Below are positions 1-6,690 of a DNA stretch of 29,019 nucleotides, piece by piece. Numbering within the stretch: the stretch's first letter is position 1; each line of letters begins with the position of its first letter. The DNA is taken from the IMG/VR virus record IMGVR_UViG_3300009160_000130, positions 1-29,019 of that record. The stretch is one strand, 5' to 3'. This stretch comes from a virus. A program made the translations under genes and the position numbers. Below the pieces are notes generated by a model. That model searched no databases, had not been told where the DNA came from, and worked only from the letters and a program-made list of their open reading frames with translations.

Positions 1-66
1 AAAGACATGACTGTGTATCAGGCGCATGATTTGTATATCCACTTGAAGCAAATGTTTGGAGGCTGA
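1..66 (+). CDS. 3' end of a truncated gene, unknown product
   Basis: Frame 1 is open from the window edge to a TGA at 64-66 and encodes about 21 residues (it ends ...HLKQMFGG). The next gene's Shine-Dalgarno (GGAGG, 58-62) lies inside this tail and its ATG is 1 base past the stop, so the frame fits an operon member. The in-frame ATG at 7 has no visible ribosome binding site within the window, so a gene entering from the left is more likely than a tiny complete one. No function can be assigned. Confidence 0.5.
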   Translation, partial: KDMTVYQAHDLYIHLKQMFGG

Positions 67-67
67 C

Positions 68-220
68 ATGACTGAAGAAGAAAAGAAACGCATGGAGTAT
101 CTCGAGCGTGTAGAGAAGACGGCAAGAGCCGCTTTCAGCGCCTTTAATGAGTCCCACGACTATGATGTATGGGACAGGGCGCTTGATAGGCTTGAAGCCG
201 TGCTGAAGGAGCAGCCATGA
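68..220 (+). CDS. Small hypothetical protein (50 aa)
   Basis: This short gene starts at ATG 68 with a strong GGAGG site (58-62) five bases upstream, and it ends in an ATGA overlap with the next gene. The product is highly charged and probably all helical: an N-terminal MTEEEKKR run, then Glu/Lys/Arg-rich helices with one DYDVWD segment. No catalytic motif, cysteine pair or membrane segment is visible. The good ribosome binding site and the exact 4-base overlap are the main evidence that it is real. I do not recognise a family. A small protein-binding or regulatory role is possible but unsupported. Confidence 0.6.
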   Translation: MTEEEKKRMEYLERVEKTARAAFSAFNESHDYDVWDRALDRLEAVLKEQP

Positions 221-471
221 GAGGACAAGCACGAAGAAGCTATGTTGGGGAAAACATGCTTGCTTATACGGCTACAAGAGACTTAAACAAGTATCGTTTA
301 ACCCGAACAAAGACGTGTTGGAAGTGCCAGAAAGATAAGCCTCAAAGCGGTGGTTCTGCCCAAACACTAGACGGTTTTGGCGGGAGTGTGCACAAGTTTA
401 TTTGCAGGGACTGTATTGACGCCAAAGAAAGGAAAACGAAAAGTGAAGAGCAATCACAACATCATTCGTGA
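217..471 (+). CDS. Small zinc-ribbon-like protein (84 aa)
   Basis: The start ATG 217 overlaps the previous stop (ATGA) and has AAGGAG at 206-211. The product has two cysteine pairs, C34-x2-C37 and C63-x2-C66, separated by 25 residues. This is the layout of a treble-clef or zinc-ribbon fold that binds one zinc ion. The ends are basic (Arg/Lys) and the tail is polar (QSQHHS). Small proteins of this shape are common in phage early regions and may bind nucleic acid or a host protein, but no specific family is recognised. The 3' end overlaps the next gene by 29 bases if that gene starts at GTG 443. Confidence 0.6.
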   Translation: MRGQARRSYVGENMLAYTATRDLNKYRLTRTKTCWKCQKDKPQSGGSAQTLDGFGGSVHKFICRDCIDAKERKTKSEEQSQHHS

Positions 472-754
472 GCTACTTAAAAGACACCCCGATGGTTTGA
501 AGTCACGCGAGATAGCCGACATAACTGGCATAGACAAGCGCGTTGTCAACAAAGCATTGGAGAGTGTCTTTGGTGTGTACATCGATAGATGGGAGAGGTC
601 TGTCTTCCGCAACACATTGTCGGCAGTATGGGTCGTCGTTGACGTGCCTGAGAACTGCCCAAAACCCGCAAACTCTGGGAGGCGATCGCGTGAACGGATA
701 TGCTACCCCGACGACGCTATATTTTTAAACAGAAAGAGAGAAATCAATGACTAA
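443..754 (+). CDS. Winged helix-turn-helix protein (103 aa)
   Basis: I place the start at GTG 443, nine bases after an AAAGGA site (428-433). The same frame is open back to 377, but that longer start lies deep in the preceding gene and adds a peptide that looks like an out-of-frame shadow. Residues about 6-45 form a typical helix-turn-helix: a helix with RELLKRHP, then LKSREIADITGIDKRVVNKAL. A VYIDRWERS...VWVVV segment could be the wing and strand. The family would be expected to bind DNA as a regulator or to open an origin, and no target can be read from the sequence. The C-terminal 30 residues are basic. It overlaps the next gene by 8 bases. Confidence 0.6.
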   Translation: MKSNHNIIRELLKRHPDGLKSREIADITGIDKRVVNKALESVFGVYIDRWERSVFRNTLSAVWVVVDVPENCPKPANSGRRSRERICYPDDAIFLNRKREIND

Positions 755-977
755 CACGACAGCAGACGATCTGCAAGTAAGCGGTACGCACTACAAGGAC
801 ATGGCAGTTCAGCCGTGGGTTGTGATGGAGTTAGTGCTAACGAGCGACGAATTTGAGGGCTTCCTCAAGGGTAACATTATCAAGTACACCATGCGTGCCG
901 GACGCAAGGACGGAAGCGATGACGCAGGCAAAGCTAAACACTACATGCAGAAACTCAAAGAAGTCAGAGGATACTAA
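747..977 (+). CDS. DUF3310 family protein (76 aa)
   Basis: The product matches the phage DUF3310 (SaV-like) pattern: SGTHY at residues 12-16, a central GNIIKYTMR at 42-50, then GRKDG and a K-A-x2-Y helix (KAKHYMQKL). Such proteins are often labelled nucleotide kinase in phage annotations, but they have no P-loop and none is seen here, so that label should not be used. The family is common in phage replication regions and its biochemical role is unknown. The start ATG 747 has only a weak AGAGAG site (735-740). It overlaps the previous gene by 8 bases, and its stop shares one base with the next ATG (TAATG). Confidence 0.82.
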   Translation: MTNTTADDLQVSGTHYKDMAVQPWVVMELVLTSDEFEGFLKGNIIKYTMRAGRKDGSDDAGKAKHYMQKLKEVRGY

Positions 978-1279
978 TGGCTGCAACCCCCGAATCCAAA
1001 GTCAAGAAGCGCGTGCGTGAGGTGTTGGACAAGTTAGACATCTACCACTTCATGCCCCCAGCCAATGGCTTTGGTCGGGCGGGTATTCCGGACATCATAG
1101 CCTGCATGGACGGACACTTCATTGCGATCGAGTGCAAGGCAGGCAAGGGCACAACCACCGCCCTACAAGACCGAGAACTCGACCGCATACACAACGCAGG
1201 CGGTACAACATACATAGCAAGGGAGAGCAACATAGATGAACTACAACAACTACTCAGGGAGAAAAGAAGTGGCCTTTGA
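977..1279 (+). CDS. VRR-NUC domain endonuclease (100 aa)
   Basis: This is a stand-alone VRR-NUC nuclease, a member of the PD-(D/E)XK superfamily related to the FAN1 catalytic domain. The catalytic residues are visible in order: E6 in the first helix (PESKVKKRV), D39 in GIPD, E52-x-K54 in AIECKAG, and Q64 in the following helix (TALQDREL). Phage members are thought to cut branched or damaged DNA and are often found near SNF2-type helicases, one of which lies at 5057-6616 here. The length of about 100 residues is normal for a phage stand-alone form. The start ATG 977 has AGAGG (966-970) six bases upstream and shares a base with the previous stop. Confidence 0.87.
   Translation: MAATPESKVKKRVREVLDKLDIYHFMPPANGFGRAGIPDIIACMDGHFIAIECKAGKGTTTALQDRELDRIHNAGGTTYIARESNIDELQQLLREKRSGL
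1256..1261 (+). promoter_or_regulatory. Ribosome binding site fixing a GTG start at 1269
   Basis: AGGGAG is seven bases upstream of GTG 1269. The alternative ATG at 1236 in the same frame has no comparable site and would overlap the VRR-NUC gene by 44 bases. Confidence 0.6.
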
Positions 1280-1556
1280 AGACATGATGACTCAGGCTGA
1301 GCTGGAGCGCCGAGTATCGGCCATGTCAGACGAAGAGCAGTCGCATTTCAAACTTCTCATACACAAACTCGTGATGTGTTATGGCGACGGCAACGCGCAG
1401 GGCGTGGTCATAGTGGGCAGGGCAGAAGATCAGTTAGCAGGCGTCGTCACCCTAAACTGTGACGAGATGGAGGCGTCGCAACTGATGTTGGCGGCAAACG
1501 ATTTTTTCGGCTTTCTAAACACCCTAGGCGCACCGCCCAAGGAGAACTTTAATTGA
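1269..1556 (+). CDS. Hypothetical protein (95 aa)
   Basis: GTG 1269 is chosen over ATG 1236 because of the AGGGAG site at 1256-1261, which leaves an 11-base overlap with the VRR-NUC gene. The product is acidic and mostly helical at the start (MMTQAELERRVSAMSDEEQ), followed by a probable beta segment (GVVIVGR...GVVTLNCDE) and a C-terminal helix (ASQLMLAANDFFGFL). No catalytic motif is recognised. It is translationally linked to the polymerase: its stop overlaps the polymerase TTG start in a TTGA arrangement, and the polymerase Shine-Dalgarno lies inside its last codons. This suggests a replication-associated role, but that is inference only. Confidence 0.65.
   Translation: MAFEDMMTQAELERRVSAMSDEEQSHFKLLIHKLVMCYGDGNAQGVVIVGRAEDQLAGVVTLNCDEMEASQLMLAANDFFGFLNTLGAPPKENFN
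1539..1544 (+). promoter_or_regulatory. Ribosome binding site for the TTG-started polymerase
   Basis: A full AAGGAG lies eight bases before TTG 1553. No ATG or GTG with a comparable site exists before the first exonuclease motif, so this site decides the unusual start. Confidence 0.7.
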
Positions 1557-3538
1557 GCGCACCATACGACAAGATCATCACAGTCGACTTCGAGACCTAT
1601 TGGGACACCAAGATAGGGTACACCCTAACCAAGATGACAACAGAGGAGTACATACGCCATGACTTATTTCACGCGTTTGGATGCTGCGTTCATGAGTTCG
1701 GAACTGACAGCCCAGTTACGTGGGTTAGAGGAGAGGGACTACGTGAATACTTTTCTGGAATCGATTGGGGACGAACCGCAGTGCTTGCGCACAACGCACA
1801 GTTCGATGTATCCATTATGGAGTGGGTCTACGATACACATCCAGCCTTCATCTTCGACACGCTATCAATGGCGCGAGCTCTCAGAGGCGTTGAGGTTGGC
1901 AACAGTCTCGCCAAACTTGCAATCGATTTTGGTCTTCCCGCCAAAGGGACAGCCGTGTATTCGACAAATGGTGTGGCCGAGCTGGACGAGGTCATGGAAT
2001 CTGAACTTGCAGACTATTGCAAACACGACGTACATCTATGCGAACGAATCTTTGATCGACTGGTCAAAGGGTATCCACCAAAGGAGCTTCGACTCATCGA
2101 CATGACGCTGAAGATGTACACGCGTGCGTGCTTGCAACTTGACCCCAACATGTTAACTGACGCCATACTAGAGGAGAAAGAAACCCGTGAAGCACTATTA
2201 CAGAAACTCCGCGTGGACGAGACTGCACTTGCGTCGAACCCGCAGTTTGCAGCACTACTTGAGGCCCTCGGTGTGGTTGCCCCAAGGAAGATCAGTAAAA
2301 CTACAGGGAAAGAAACACTTGCGCTGGCTAAGAATGATGCCCTCTTTCAGGCGTTACTCAACGGTGAACGTGAGGACGTTGCCCTTCTTTGTGAAGCGCG
2401 TCTTAGGGTTAAGTCGACCACCGAGCGCACAAGGGCTCAGAGATTCCTCGACATTAGTAAACGCGGCACCCTACCAGTTCCTCTCTCGTACTATGGTGCG
2501 CAAACTGGCCGGTGGACAGCAAGCCGTGGCTCGGCCATCAACATGCAAAACCTCAAGCGAGGTTCGTTCTTGCGCAAAGCAATTATGGCTCCCAAAGGAC
2601 ACCAACTCGTTGTGGGGGACTTATCGCAAATTGAACCGCGAGTACTCGCGTGGCTTTCGGATTACGAAGACATGCTCGACATCTTTCGGTCAGGTGGTGA
2701 CCCTTACGCCGCGTTCGGTGCGCAGATGTTTAACATACCCGGACTTACTAAGGAGAGCCACCCTGACCTACGGCAGTCTGCAAAAAGCGCTTTGCTTGGC
2801 TGCGGTTACGGACTTGGATGGGCTGCCTTTGCGTCGCAACTACTTACAGGATTCTTGGGCGCACCACCACAGCGATATGACTTGGCCTTTGCGAAGAAGC
2901 TGGGCGTCACGCAACAAGCGGCTGAAAAGTTCCTAGACTGGGAAGTGAACGTCGAGAAGCTCCAAGCCATACCGCACACATGTTCGACAAGAGAGCTAGT
3001 CATCCACTGCCTAGCGGCCAAGGCCATCATCGACAAGTACAGGGCTACGGCTACGCCCGTGGTGGACTTCTGGAACCTACAGACAGAGCTGATACACGAG
3101 TCTCTTTACAAAGGGAAGGAGTACAAGCACAAGTGTCTGACGTATCGTAAGGGCGAGATCGTTCTGCCATCTGGCATGAAGTTGTTGTACCCGTACCTAC
3201 AGATCAGGCGCCATACAGACGAGAAAACAAAAAAAGAACAGGTTGAGTGGACTTACGGCGAAAATCGTACTAAGATATACGCAGGGAAAATAACCAACAA
3301 TGTCACGCAGGGCGTAGCGAGATGCGTGATGACAGATGGGATGGTACGAACTGCAAAGAGATACTTTGTGGCGGGAACAGTACATGACGAGCAGATCGTT
3401 GTGGTTCCTGACGCAGAGGTGGAGGACGCTAAGACTTGGGTCTTAGCGCAGATGACTGTGGAGCCGCCTTACATGCCGGGCATTCCATTGGACGCTGACG
3501 GTGGCGCGCACCGTCGTTATGGGTTAGCTAAAAACTAG
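1553..3538 (+). CDS. polA: Family A DNA polymerase with 3'-5' exonuclease (661 aa)
   Basis: This is the replicative DNA polymerase, of the phage Pol I type with no 5' nuclease domain. The proofreading exonuclease comes first: Exo I is VDFETYWD (D12, E14), Exo II is AHNAQFD near residue 85, and Exo III is YCKHDVHLCE near 160. The polymerase domain has motif A GDLSQIEPR (D356), an O helix R407-x3-K411-x7-Y419-G, and motif C VHDEQ (H611, D612, E613). All catalytic acids are present and the length is normal. The residue equivalent to E. coli Phe762 is Leu415, a variant known from virioplankton polymerases. The start is TTG with a strong AAGGAG, and the stop overlaps the next gene's Shine-Dalgarno. 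No thioredoxin-binding insertion like that of T7 is obvious. Confidence 0.96.
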   Translation: MSAPYDKIITVDFETYWDTKIGYTLTKMTTEEYIRHDLFHAFGCCVHEFGTDSPVTWVRGEGLREYFSGIDWGRTAVLAHNAQFDVSIMEWVYDTHPAFIFDTLSMARALRGVEVGNSLAKLAIDFGLPAKGTAVYSTNGVAELDEVMESELADYCKHDVHLCERIFDRLVKGYPPKELRLIDMTLKMYTRACLQLDPNMLTDAILEEKETREALLQKLRVDETALASNPQFAALLEALGVVAPRKISKTTGKETLALAKNDALFQALLNGEREDVALLCEARLRVKSTTERTRAQRFLDISKRGTLPVPLSYYGAQTGRWTASRGSAINMQNLKRGSFLRKAIMAPKGHQLVVGDLSQIEPRVLAWLSDYEDMLDIFRSGGDPYAAFGAQMFNIPGLTKESHPDLRQSAKSALLGCGYGLGWAAFASQLLTGFLGAPPQRYDLAFAKKLGVTQQAAEKFLDWEVNVEKLQAIPHTCSTRELVIHCLAAKAIIDKYRATATPVVDFWNLQTELIHESLYKGKEYKHKCLTYRKGEIVLPSGMKLLYPYLQIRRHTDEKTKKEQVEWTYGENRTKIYAGKITNNVTQGVARCVMTDGMVRTAKRYFVAGTVHDEQIVVVPDAEVEDAKTWVLAQMTVEPPYMPGIPLDADGGAHRRYGLAKN

Positions 3539-3541
3539 GAG
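3537..3541 (+). promoter_or_regulatory. Ribosome binding site for a TTG start at 3550
   Basis: AGGAG sits across the polymerase stop codon (TAG 3536-3538) and is eight bases from TTG 3550. The first in-frame ATG lies well inside the conserved region, so the TTG start is preferred. Confidence 0.6.
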
Positions 3542-3549
3542 AAGCAATA

Positions 3550-3849
3550 TTGAAGTTACCAACAAAAATAAGAGTCGGTAGGCGCTGGTACAGCGTGGAG
3601 GTCATTGAGGCCATGATCGATAAGAGTTATGTGGGGCGGGTGTACTATGACGCGCAACACATTCGGATCGGTACACGCAACCAAACGGGCAAGCCGTTTA
3701 CAAAACAGGAAGTTGGCGATACCTTTTGGCACGAGCTTACGCATGCAATCTTGCATGACATGGACAGCCCTTTGTATCGTGACGAGAAGTTTGTATCAGC
3801 ATTTGCAACACGGCTTAACAAAGCCATTAACACAGCGAAGTTCGAATGA
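3550..3849 (+). CDS. Small HExxH zincin-like protein (99 aa)
   Basis: The product carries a zinc metallopeptidase signature, H61-E62-L-T-H65 (WHELTHAILHDM), on a central helix. The histidines would bind zinc and E62 would be the catalytic base. A third ligand could be H69, D70 or an acidic residue near 78-79, but I cannot decide from sequence. The N-terminal half is basic with predicted strands (RRWYSVEVIE, VGRVYYDAQHIRIG). This is similar in shape to small SprT- or ImmA-like domains, though the match is not good enough to name a family. It is the second TTG-started gene in a row, and its stop overlaps the next ATG (ATGA). A role in cleaving a host or phage DNA-bound protein is possible. Confidence 0.7.
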   Translation: MKLPTKIRVGRRWYSVEVIEAMIDKSYVGRVYYDAQHIRIGTRNQTGKPFTKQEVGDTFWHELTHAILHDMDSPLYRDEKFVSAFATRLNKAINTAKFE

Positions 3850-4511
3850 AAAATCCAGCATGGTCACACAGCAGCCTCAAAGATTTTGAGGGCTGCCAAC
3901 GCAGGTATCACGAGGTCAAGGTCTTAAAGAAGTACCCATTCCAAGAGACGGAAGCCACGCGCTACGGCAATCAGGTACATAAGGCTATCGAAGACTACAT
4001 CAGGGACAAGAAGCCGATACCACCTGAGTATGCGCAGTTCCAGCCTGTAGTGGACGCCATGCTGGGTAAATCAGGACGAGCGCTTGCTGAGTATGAGATG
4101 GCATTGACGGTGGACTTAAAGCCTACAAACTGGAAGTCCCCTGACGTTTGGGTTCGAGGCATTGCCGACATCCTGATCGTTGACGATGAGAACCTTACGG
4201 CGTGGGTGGGAGATTGGAAGACGGGCAACAACAAGTACCCAGATCGGGATCAGCTTGTATTGATGTCACTGCTGGTGTTCCAGTACTTCCCCCACATCCG
4301 CAAGGTCAACTCAGCGTTGCTGTTCATTGTTAAAAATGATATGGTCAAGATGCAGATGACACGCGATCAAGCTGAAGCCTTCTGGTGGAAGTATCGTGAG
4401 CGTACTGCACGTCTTGAAGCAAGCTTTGAGAACGATGTATGGAATCCAAATCAAACCCCACTATGCGGCTGGTGTCAGGTCACTAGCTGTGAGTTCAACC
4501 CTAAGCACTAG
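3846..4511 (+). CDS. PD-(D/E)XK nuclease, Cas4/AddB-like with probable Fe-S cysteines (221 aa)
   Basis: This is a RecB-family nuclease of the PDDEXK_1 type. Motifs in order are a conserved start WSHSSLKDFEGC, H45 in GNQVHKAIE, D108 in RGIADIL, and D123-x-K125 in GDWKTG. Four cysteines are placed as in iron-sulfur nucleases such as Cas4 and the AddB C-terminus: one near the N-terminus (C17) and three at the C-terminus (C207-x2-C210-x4-C215). The last spacing is one residue shorter than the usual x5. The expected activity is exonuclease or single-strand nuclease work in recombination or end processing, or degradation of host DNA. It starts at ATG 3846, overlapping the zincin stop, and lies between polymerase and helicase genes, which favours a replication-recombination role. 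Confidence 0.88.
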   Translation: MKNPAWSHSSLKDFEGCQRRYHEVKVLKKYPFQETEATRYGNQVHKAIEDYIRDKKPIPPEYAQFQPVVDAMLGKSGRALAEYEMALTVDLKPTNWKSPDVWVRGIADILIVDDENLTAWVGDWKTGNNKYPDRDQLVLMSLLVFQYFPHIRKVNSALLFIVKNDMVKMQMTRDQAEAFWWKYRERTARLEASFENDVWNPNQTPLCGWCQVTSCEFNPKH

Positions 4512-4518
4512 GAAATTT

Positions 4519-4806
4519 ATGTCTCTCTTACAACCAAACGATATTCACCCCTCATACCCAAGCATCTGCCACGTTTGCAGTAAACCATTACGCGCTTGCG
4601 ACAGTGCCGTGGTGCATGATGGGCGTGTTCAGACGACGGATGAAGATACAGCTAGCTACGGATCAATCGGCCTGCACATAGAGTGCGCTACGATTTTGGC
4701 CATGCGCCTGATCGCAGACGTGATGAAGCATGAGCGTAGTGAGCACGAGCCTCGTGTGGTGCGTAGCCTGCGCAACGCATGCGAAGCAAAGTTGAAGGAG
4801 TTCTAA
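4519..4806 (+). CDS. Small zinc-motif protein (95 aa)
   Basis: I start this gene at ATG 4519, after AGGA (4510-4513), rather than at upstream in-frame codons that lie inside the nuclease gene. It has a C17-x2-C20 pair (ICHVCSKPL) and an H53-x2-C56 pair (GLHIEC), which would together bind one zinc. Between them is a strand-like ACDSAVVHDG and a polar loop. The C-terminal half is a charged helix (RLIADVMKHERSEHEPRVVRSL). No known family is recognised. The small binuclear layout suggests DNA or protein binding. It is packed tightly in the operon, with only 2 bases before the next ATG. Confidence 0.65.
   Translation: MSLLQPNDIHPSYPSICHVCSKPLRACDSAVVHDGRVQTTDEDTASYGSIGLHIECATILAMRLIADVMKHERSEHEPRVVRSLRNACEAKLKEF
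4795..4800 (+). promoter_or_regulatory. Ribosome binding site for the HNH gene
   Basis: AAGGAG is eight bases before ATG 4809. It rules out the longer in-frame start at 4779, which would precede the site. Confidence 0.65.
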
Positions 4807-4808
4807 TC

Positions 4809-5042
4809 ATGGCCACACGTAACTACAGGTCAGAGTACGACAACTACCAAGGTACACCCGAGCAGATCAAGAAACGCGCAGGCCGAGTCAAGGCTAGGCG
4901 CATGATGGAGAAGACGGGGGCAGCCACCAAAGGTGACGGCAAAGATGTGGATCACATCAAGCCCATGCGCTCAGGCGGCACATCAACCAAAGGTAACTTG
5001 CGTATGCGTAGCAAATCTGCCAACAGAGCAGACAATAAATAA
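4809..5042 (+). CDS. Small HNH endonuclease-like protein (77 aa)
   Basis: The C-terminal half has the core of an HNH beta-beta-alpha metal fold: D48-H49 in DVDHIKPM, N63 in a GNL turn, and N72 in SANRADNK. The extra CxxC zinc pairs of larger HNH proteins are absent, as in some minimal phage forms. The N-terminal half is basic (KKRAGRVKARR), suited to DNA binding. At 77 residues it is near the lower limit for an active enzyme, so it may nick DNA or may be only a DNA-binding relic. It is not a homing enzyme by context, because no intron or intein is visible in flanking genes. It starts at ATG 4809, 2 bases after the previous stop. Confidence 0.75.
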   Translation: MATRNYRSEYDNYQGTPEQIKKRAGRVKARRMMEKTGAATKGDGKDVDHIKPMRSGGTSTKGNLRMRSKSANRADNK

Positions 5043-5056
5043 TCCTCGGAGAAGCA

Positions 5057-6616
5057 ATGGAAATCGTAGAAGACAAAGCGCTTATCTTACGCACAAGAGA
5101 CCCACACAAATATTCAATCATTCCAAAGAGCAAAGCCATGCCCCGTGCAGACGGCGGCTACGACGTTGCTGTGTATTGGGGGCTTGATGAAGCGCGGGTG
5201 TTGCGTAACCTAGGTGTTAAAAACGTACCATCGCCTATCACTAGGCGCTACGACTGGCCGGGTCGTTACAAACCAATGGCTCACCAGATCGAGACTGCAT
5301 CGTTCCTGACGATGTACAGGAGAGCATTTGTGTTCTCCGAACCCGGCACTGGCAAGACGCTATCGGCTCTCTGGGCGGCTGACTACTTGATGAAGCTTGG
5401 TAAGGTGCGTAGGGTTTTGATTCTGTGCCCTTTGTCGATCATGCACAGCGCGTGGATGGGAGACATCAACAACAGCATCATTCACCGCTCGGCAGTTATC
5501 GCGCACCATCCGCAAGCTAGTCGCCGTATTGAGATGATTCAGCACGACTACGAGATCGTCATTACCAACTACGAAGGCTTGAACCTGATAGCTAATGAGG
5601 TGCGTAACGATGGGCGCTTTGATCTTGTGATTGTTGATGAGGCCAACGCATACAAAACACCAACCACACGCAGATGGAAATCGCTTAACTCAATAATTAA
5701 CCCCAACACATACCTGTGGATGATGACTGGAACCCCTGCATCGCAGTCGCCTGTCGATGCGTACGGCTTGGCTAAACTAGTTAACCCCGATGGTGTGCCA
5801 AAGTTTTTTACTGCATGGCGAGATCAAGTCATGAACAAGGTCACTACGTTTAAGTGGTCGCCTAAAGCTGACGCTAAAGAGAAAGTGCATGAAGCGCTAC
5901 AACCTGCGATACGCTTCACAAAAGAGGCGTGTTTGGATCTGCCCCCAGTGATTACCATGACGCGTGAGGTGAAGTTAACGCCACAGCAAGCCAAGTACTA
6001 CAACCTTCTCAAAGAGCGCATGCTTGTGCAAGCGGCAGGGGAGACCATCACAGCGGTCAATGCCGCGGCTGGCGTATCCAAACTTTTGCAGATCAGTTGT
6101 GGTGCGGCTTACACAGACGACAAAGAGGTTGTGGAGTTTGATTCTGCGCCTAGGCTTGCGGTACTGGAGGAGATACTAGAAGAGACCAACCGCAAGGTTA
6201 TCGTCTTTGCACTGTTTCGCAGCATCATCGACACCATAAGCACACACCTGACCAAGCGCGGTATCTCCAACGAGTGCATCCAAGGGGATGTGTCACCCAG
6301 CAAACGAGGCGCCATCATCAACCGCTTCCAGACTGAGGACAACCCGCGCATACTGGTGATGCAGCCTGCGGCTACCGCGCACGGCATTACGCTTACTGCC
6401 GCTGATACTGTGGTGTTCTACGGGCCGCTCATGTCTGTTGAGCAGTACATCCAGTGCTGTGCGCGTGCTGACCGCAAGGGGCAAACGTCAGATAAAGTTA
6501 CGGTGATTCACATTCAAGGAAGTGCGATTGAAGAACGAATGTTTAAAGCCTTAGCAGGGAAAGTTAGTGATAACTTACTACTTACCCAGATGTTCGACAC
6601 TGAAATTAAATCGTAA
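5057..6616 (+). CDS. SNF2/DEAD-like superfamily 2 helicase (519 aa)
   Basis: This is an ATP-dependent DNA translocase of superfamily 2. Motif I is EPGTGKT (K100) and motif II is VDEANAYK (D194, E195). A TGTPASQSP segment (motif III) follows near residue 225. The second RecA-like lobe has VIVFALFRS, ...ILVMQPAATAHGITL and motif VI QCCARADRKGQ (R470, R473). The final MFKALAGK helix is also typical of phage SNF2-type proteins. They remodel or unwind branched DNA, and phages often encode them near a VRR-NUC nuclease, as here. ATG 5057 follows GGAG (5048-5051). The gene closes the first + strand block, and a promoter follows it. It could be the replication helicase, but the PrimPol fusion at 8674-11565 is the better candidate for that. 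Confidence 0.9.
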   Translation: MEIVEDKALILRTRDPHKYSIIPKSKAMPRADGGYDVAVYWGLDEARVLRNLGVKNVPSPITRRYDWPGRYKPMAHQIETASFLTMYRRAFVFSEPGTGKTLSALWAADYLMKLGKVRRVLILCPLSIMHSAWMGDINNSIIHRSAVIAHHPQASRRIEMIQHDYEIVITNYEGLNLIANEVRNDGRFDLVIVDEANAYKTPTTRRWKSLNSIINPNTYLWMMTGTPASQSPVDAYGLAKLVNPDGVPKFFTAWRDQVMNKVTTFKWSPKADAKEKVHEALQPAIRFTKEACLDLPPVITMTREVKLTPQQAKYYNLLKERMLVQAAGETITAVNAAAGVSKLLQISCGAAYTDDKEVVEFDSAPRLAVLEEILEETNRKVIVFALFRSIIDTISTHLTKRGISNECIQGDVSPSKRGAIINRFQTEDNPRILVMQPAATAHGITLTAADTVVFYGPLMSVEQYIQCCARADRKGQTSDKVTVIHIQGSAIEERMFKALAGKVSDNLLLTQMFDTEIKS

Positions 6617-6622
6617 AAGGAG

Positions 6623-6652
6623 TTTACACATGCTATAAAACCCGTCTATACT
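6623..6652 (+). promoter_or_regulatory. Candidate sigma70-like promoter
   Basis: TTTACA (6623-6628) and TATACT (6647-6652) each match the -35 and -10 consensus at five of six positions, with an 18-base spacer. It lies in a 74-base gap of an otherwise gapless operon, and transcription would start near 6659, ahead of the gene at 6691. Nothing similar is seen in the preceding 6 kb, so this is a plausible separate promoter for the second replication block. Confidence 0.6.
6630..6638 (+). other. Two-codon minigene with its own ribosome binding site
   Basis: An AAAGGAG run (6616-6622) is followed by ATG CTA TAA at 6630-6638. This is a start, one sense codon and a stop with correct Shine-Dalgarno spacing. 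It overlaps the candidate promoter spacer, so only transcripts from further upstream would carry it. It may be the decayed start of a lost gene or a chance match. Confidence 0.25.
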
Positions 6653-6690
6653 GTCCAACCTTAGACAAACATTTATAAACAGGAGAAGTA

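Noticed and set aside
377-442. Longer N-terminus for the winged-helix protein
   Set aside because: It would overlap the zinc protein by 95 bases and lacks a ribosome binding site. GTG 443 has a good one.
747-977. Nucleotide kinase label often used for DUF3310 proteins
   Set aside because: No P-loop or other kinase motif is present in the 76 residues.
2187-2936. Open frame of 249 codons on the + strand inside the polymerase gene
   Set aside because: The frame is shifted relative to the polymerase, whose motifs B and A occupy the same bases. The product is Arg/Leu/Ser-rich with no domain.
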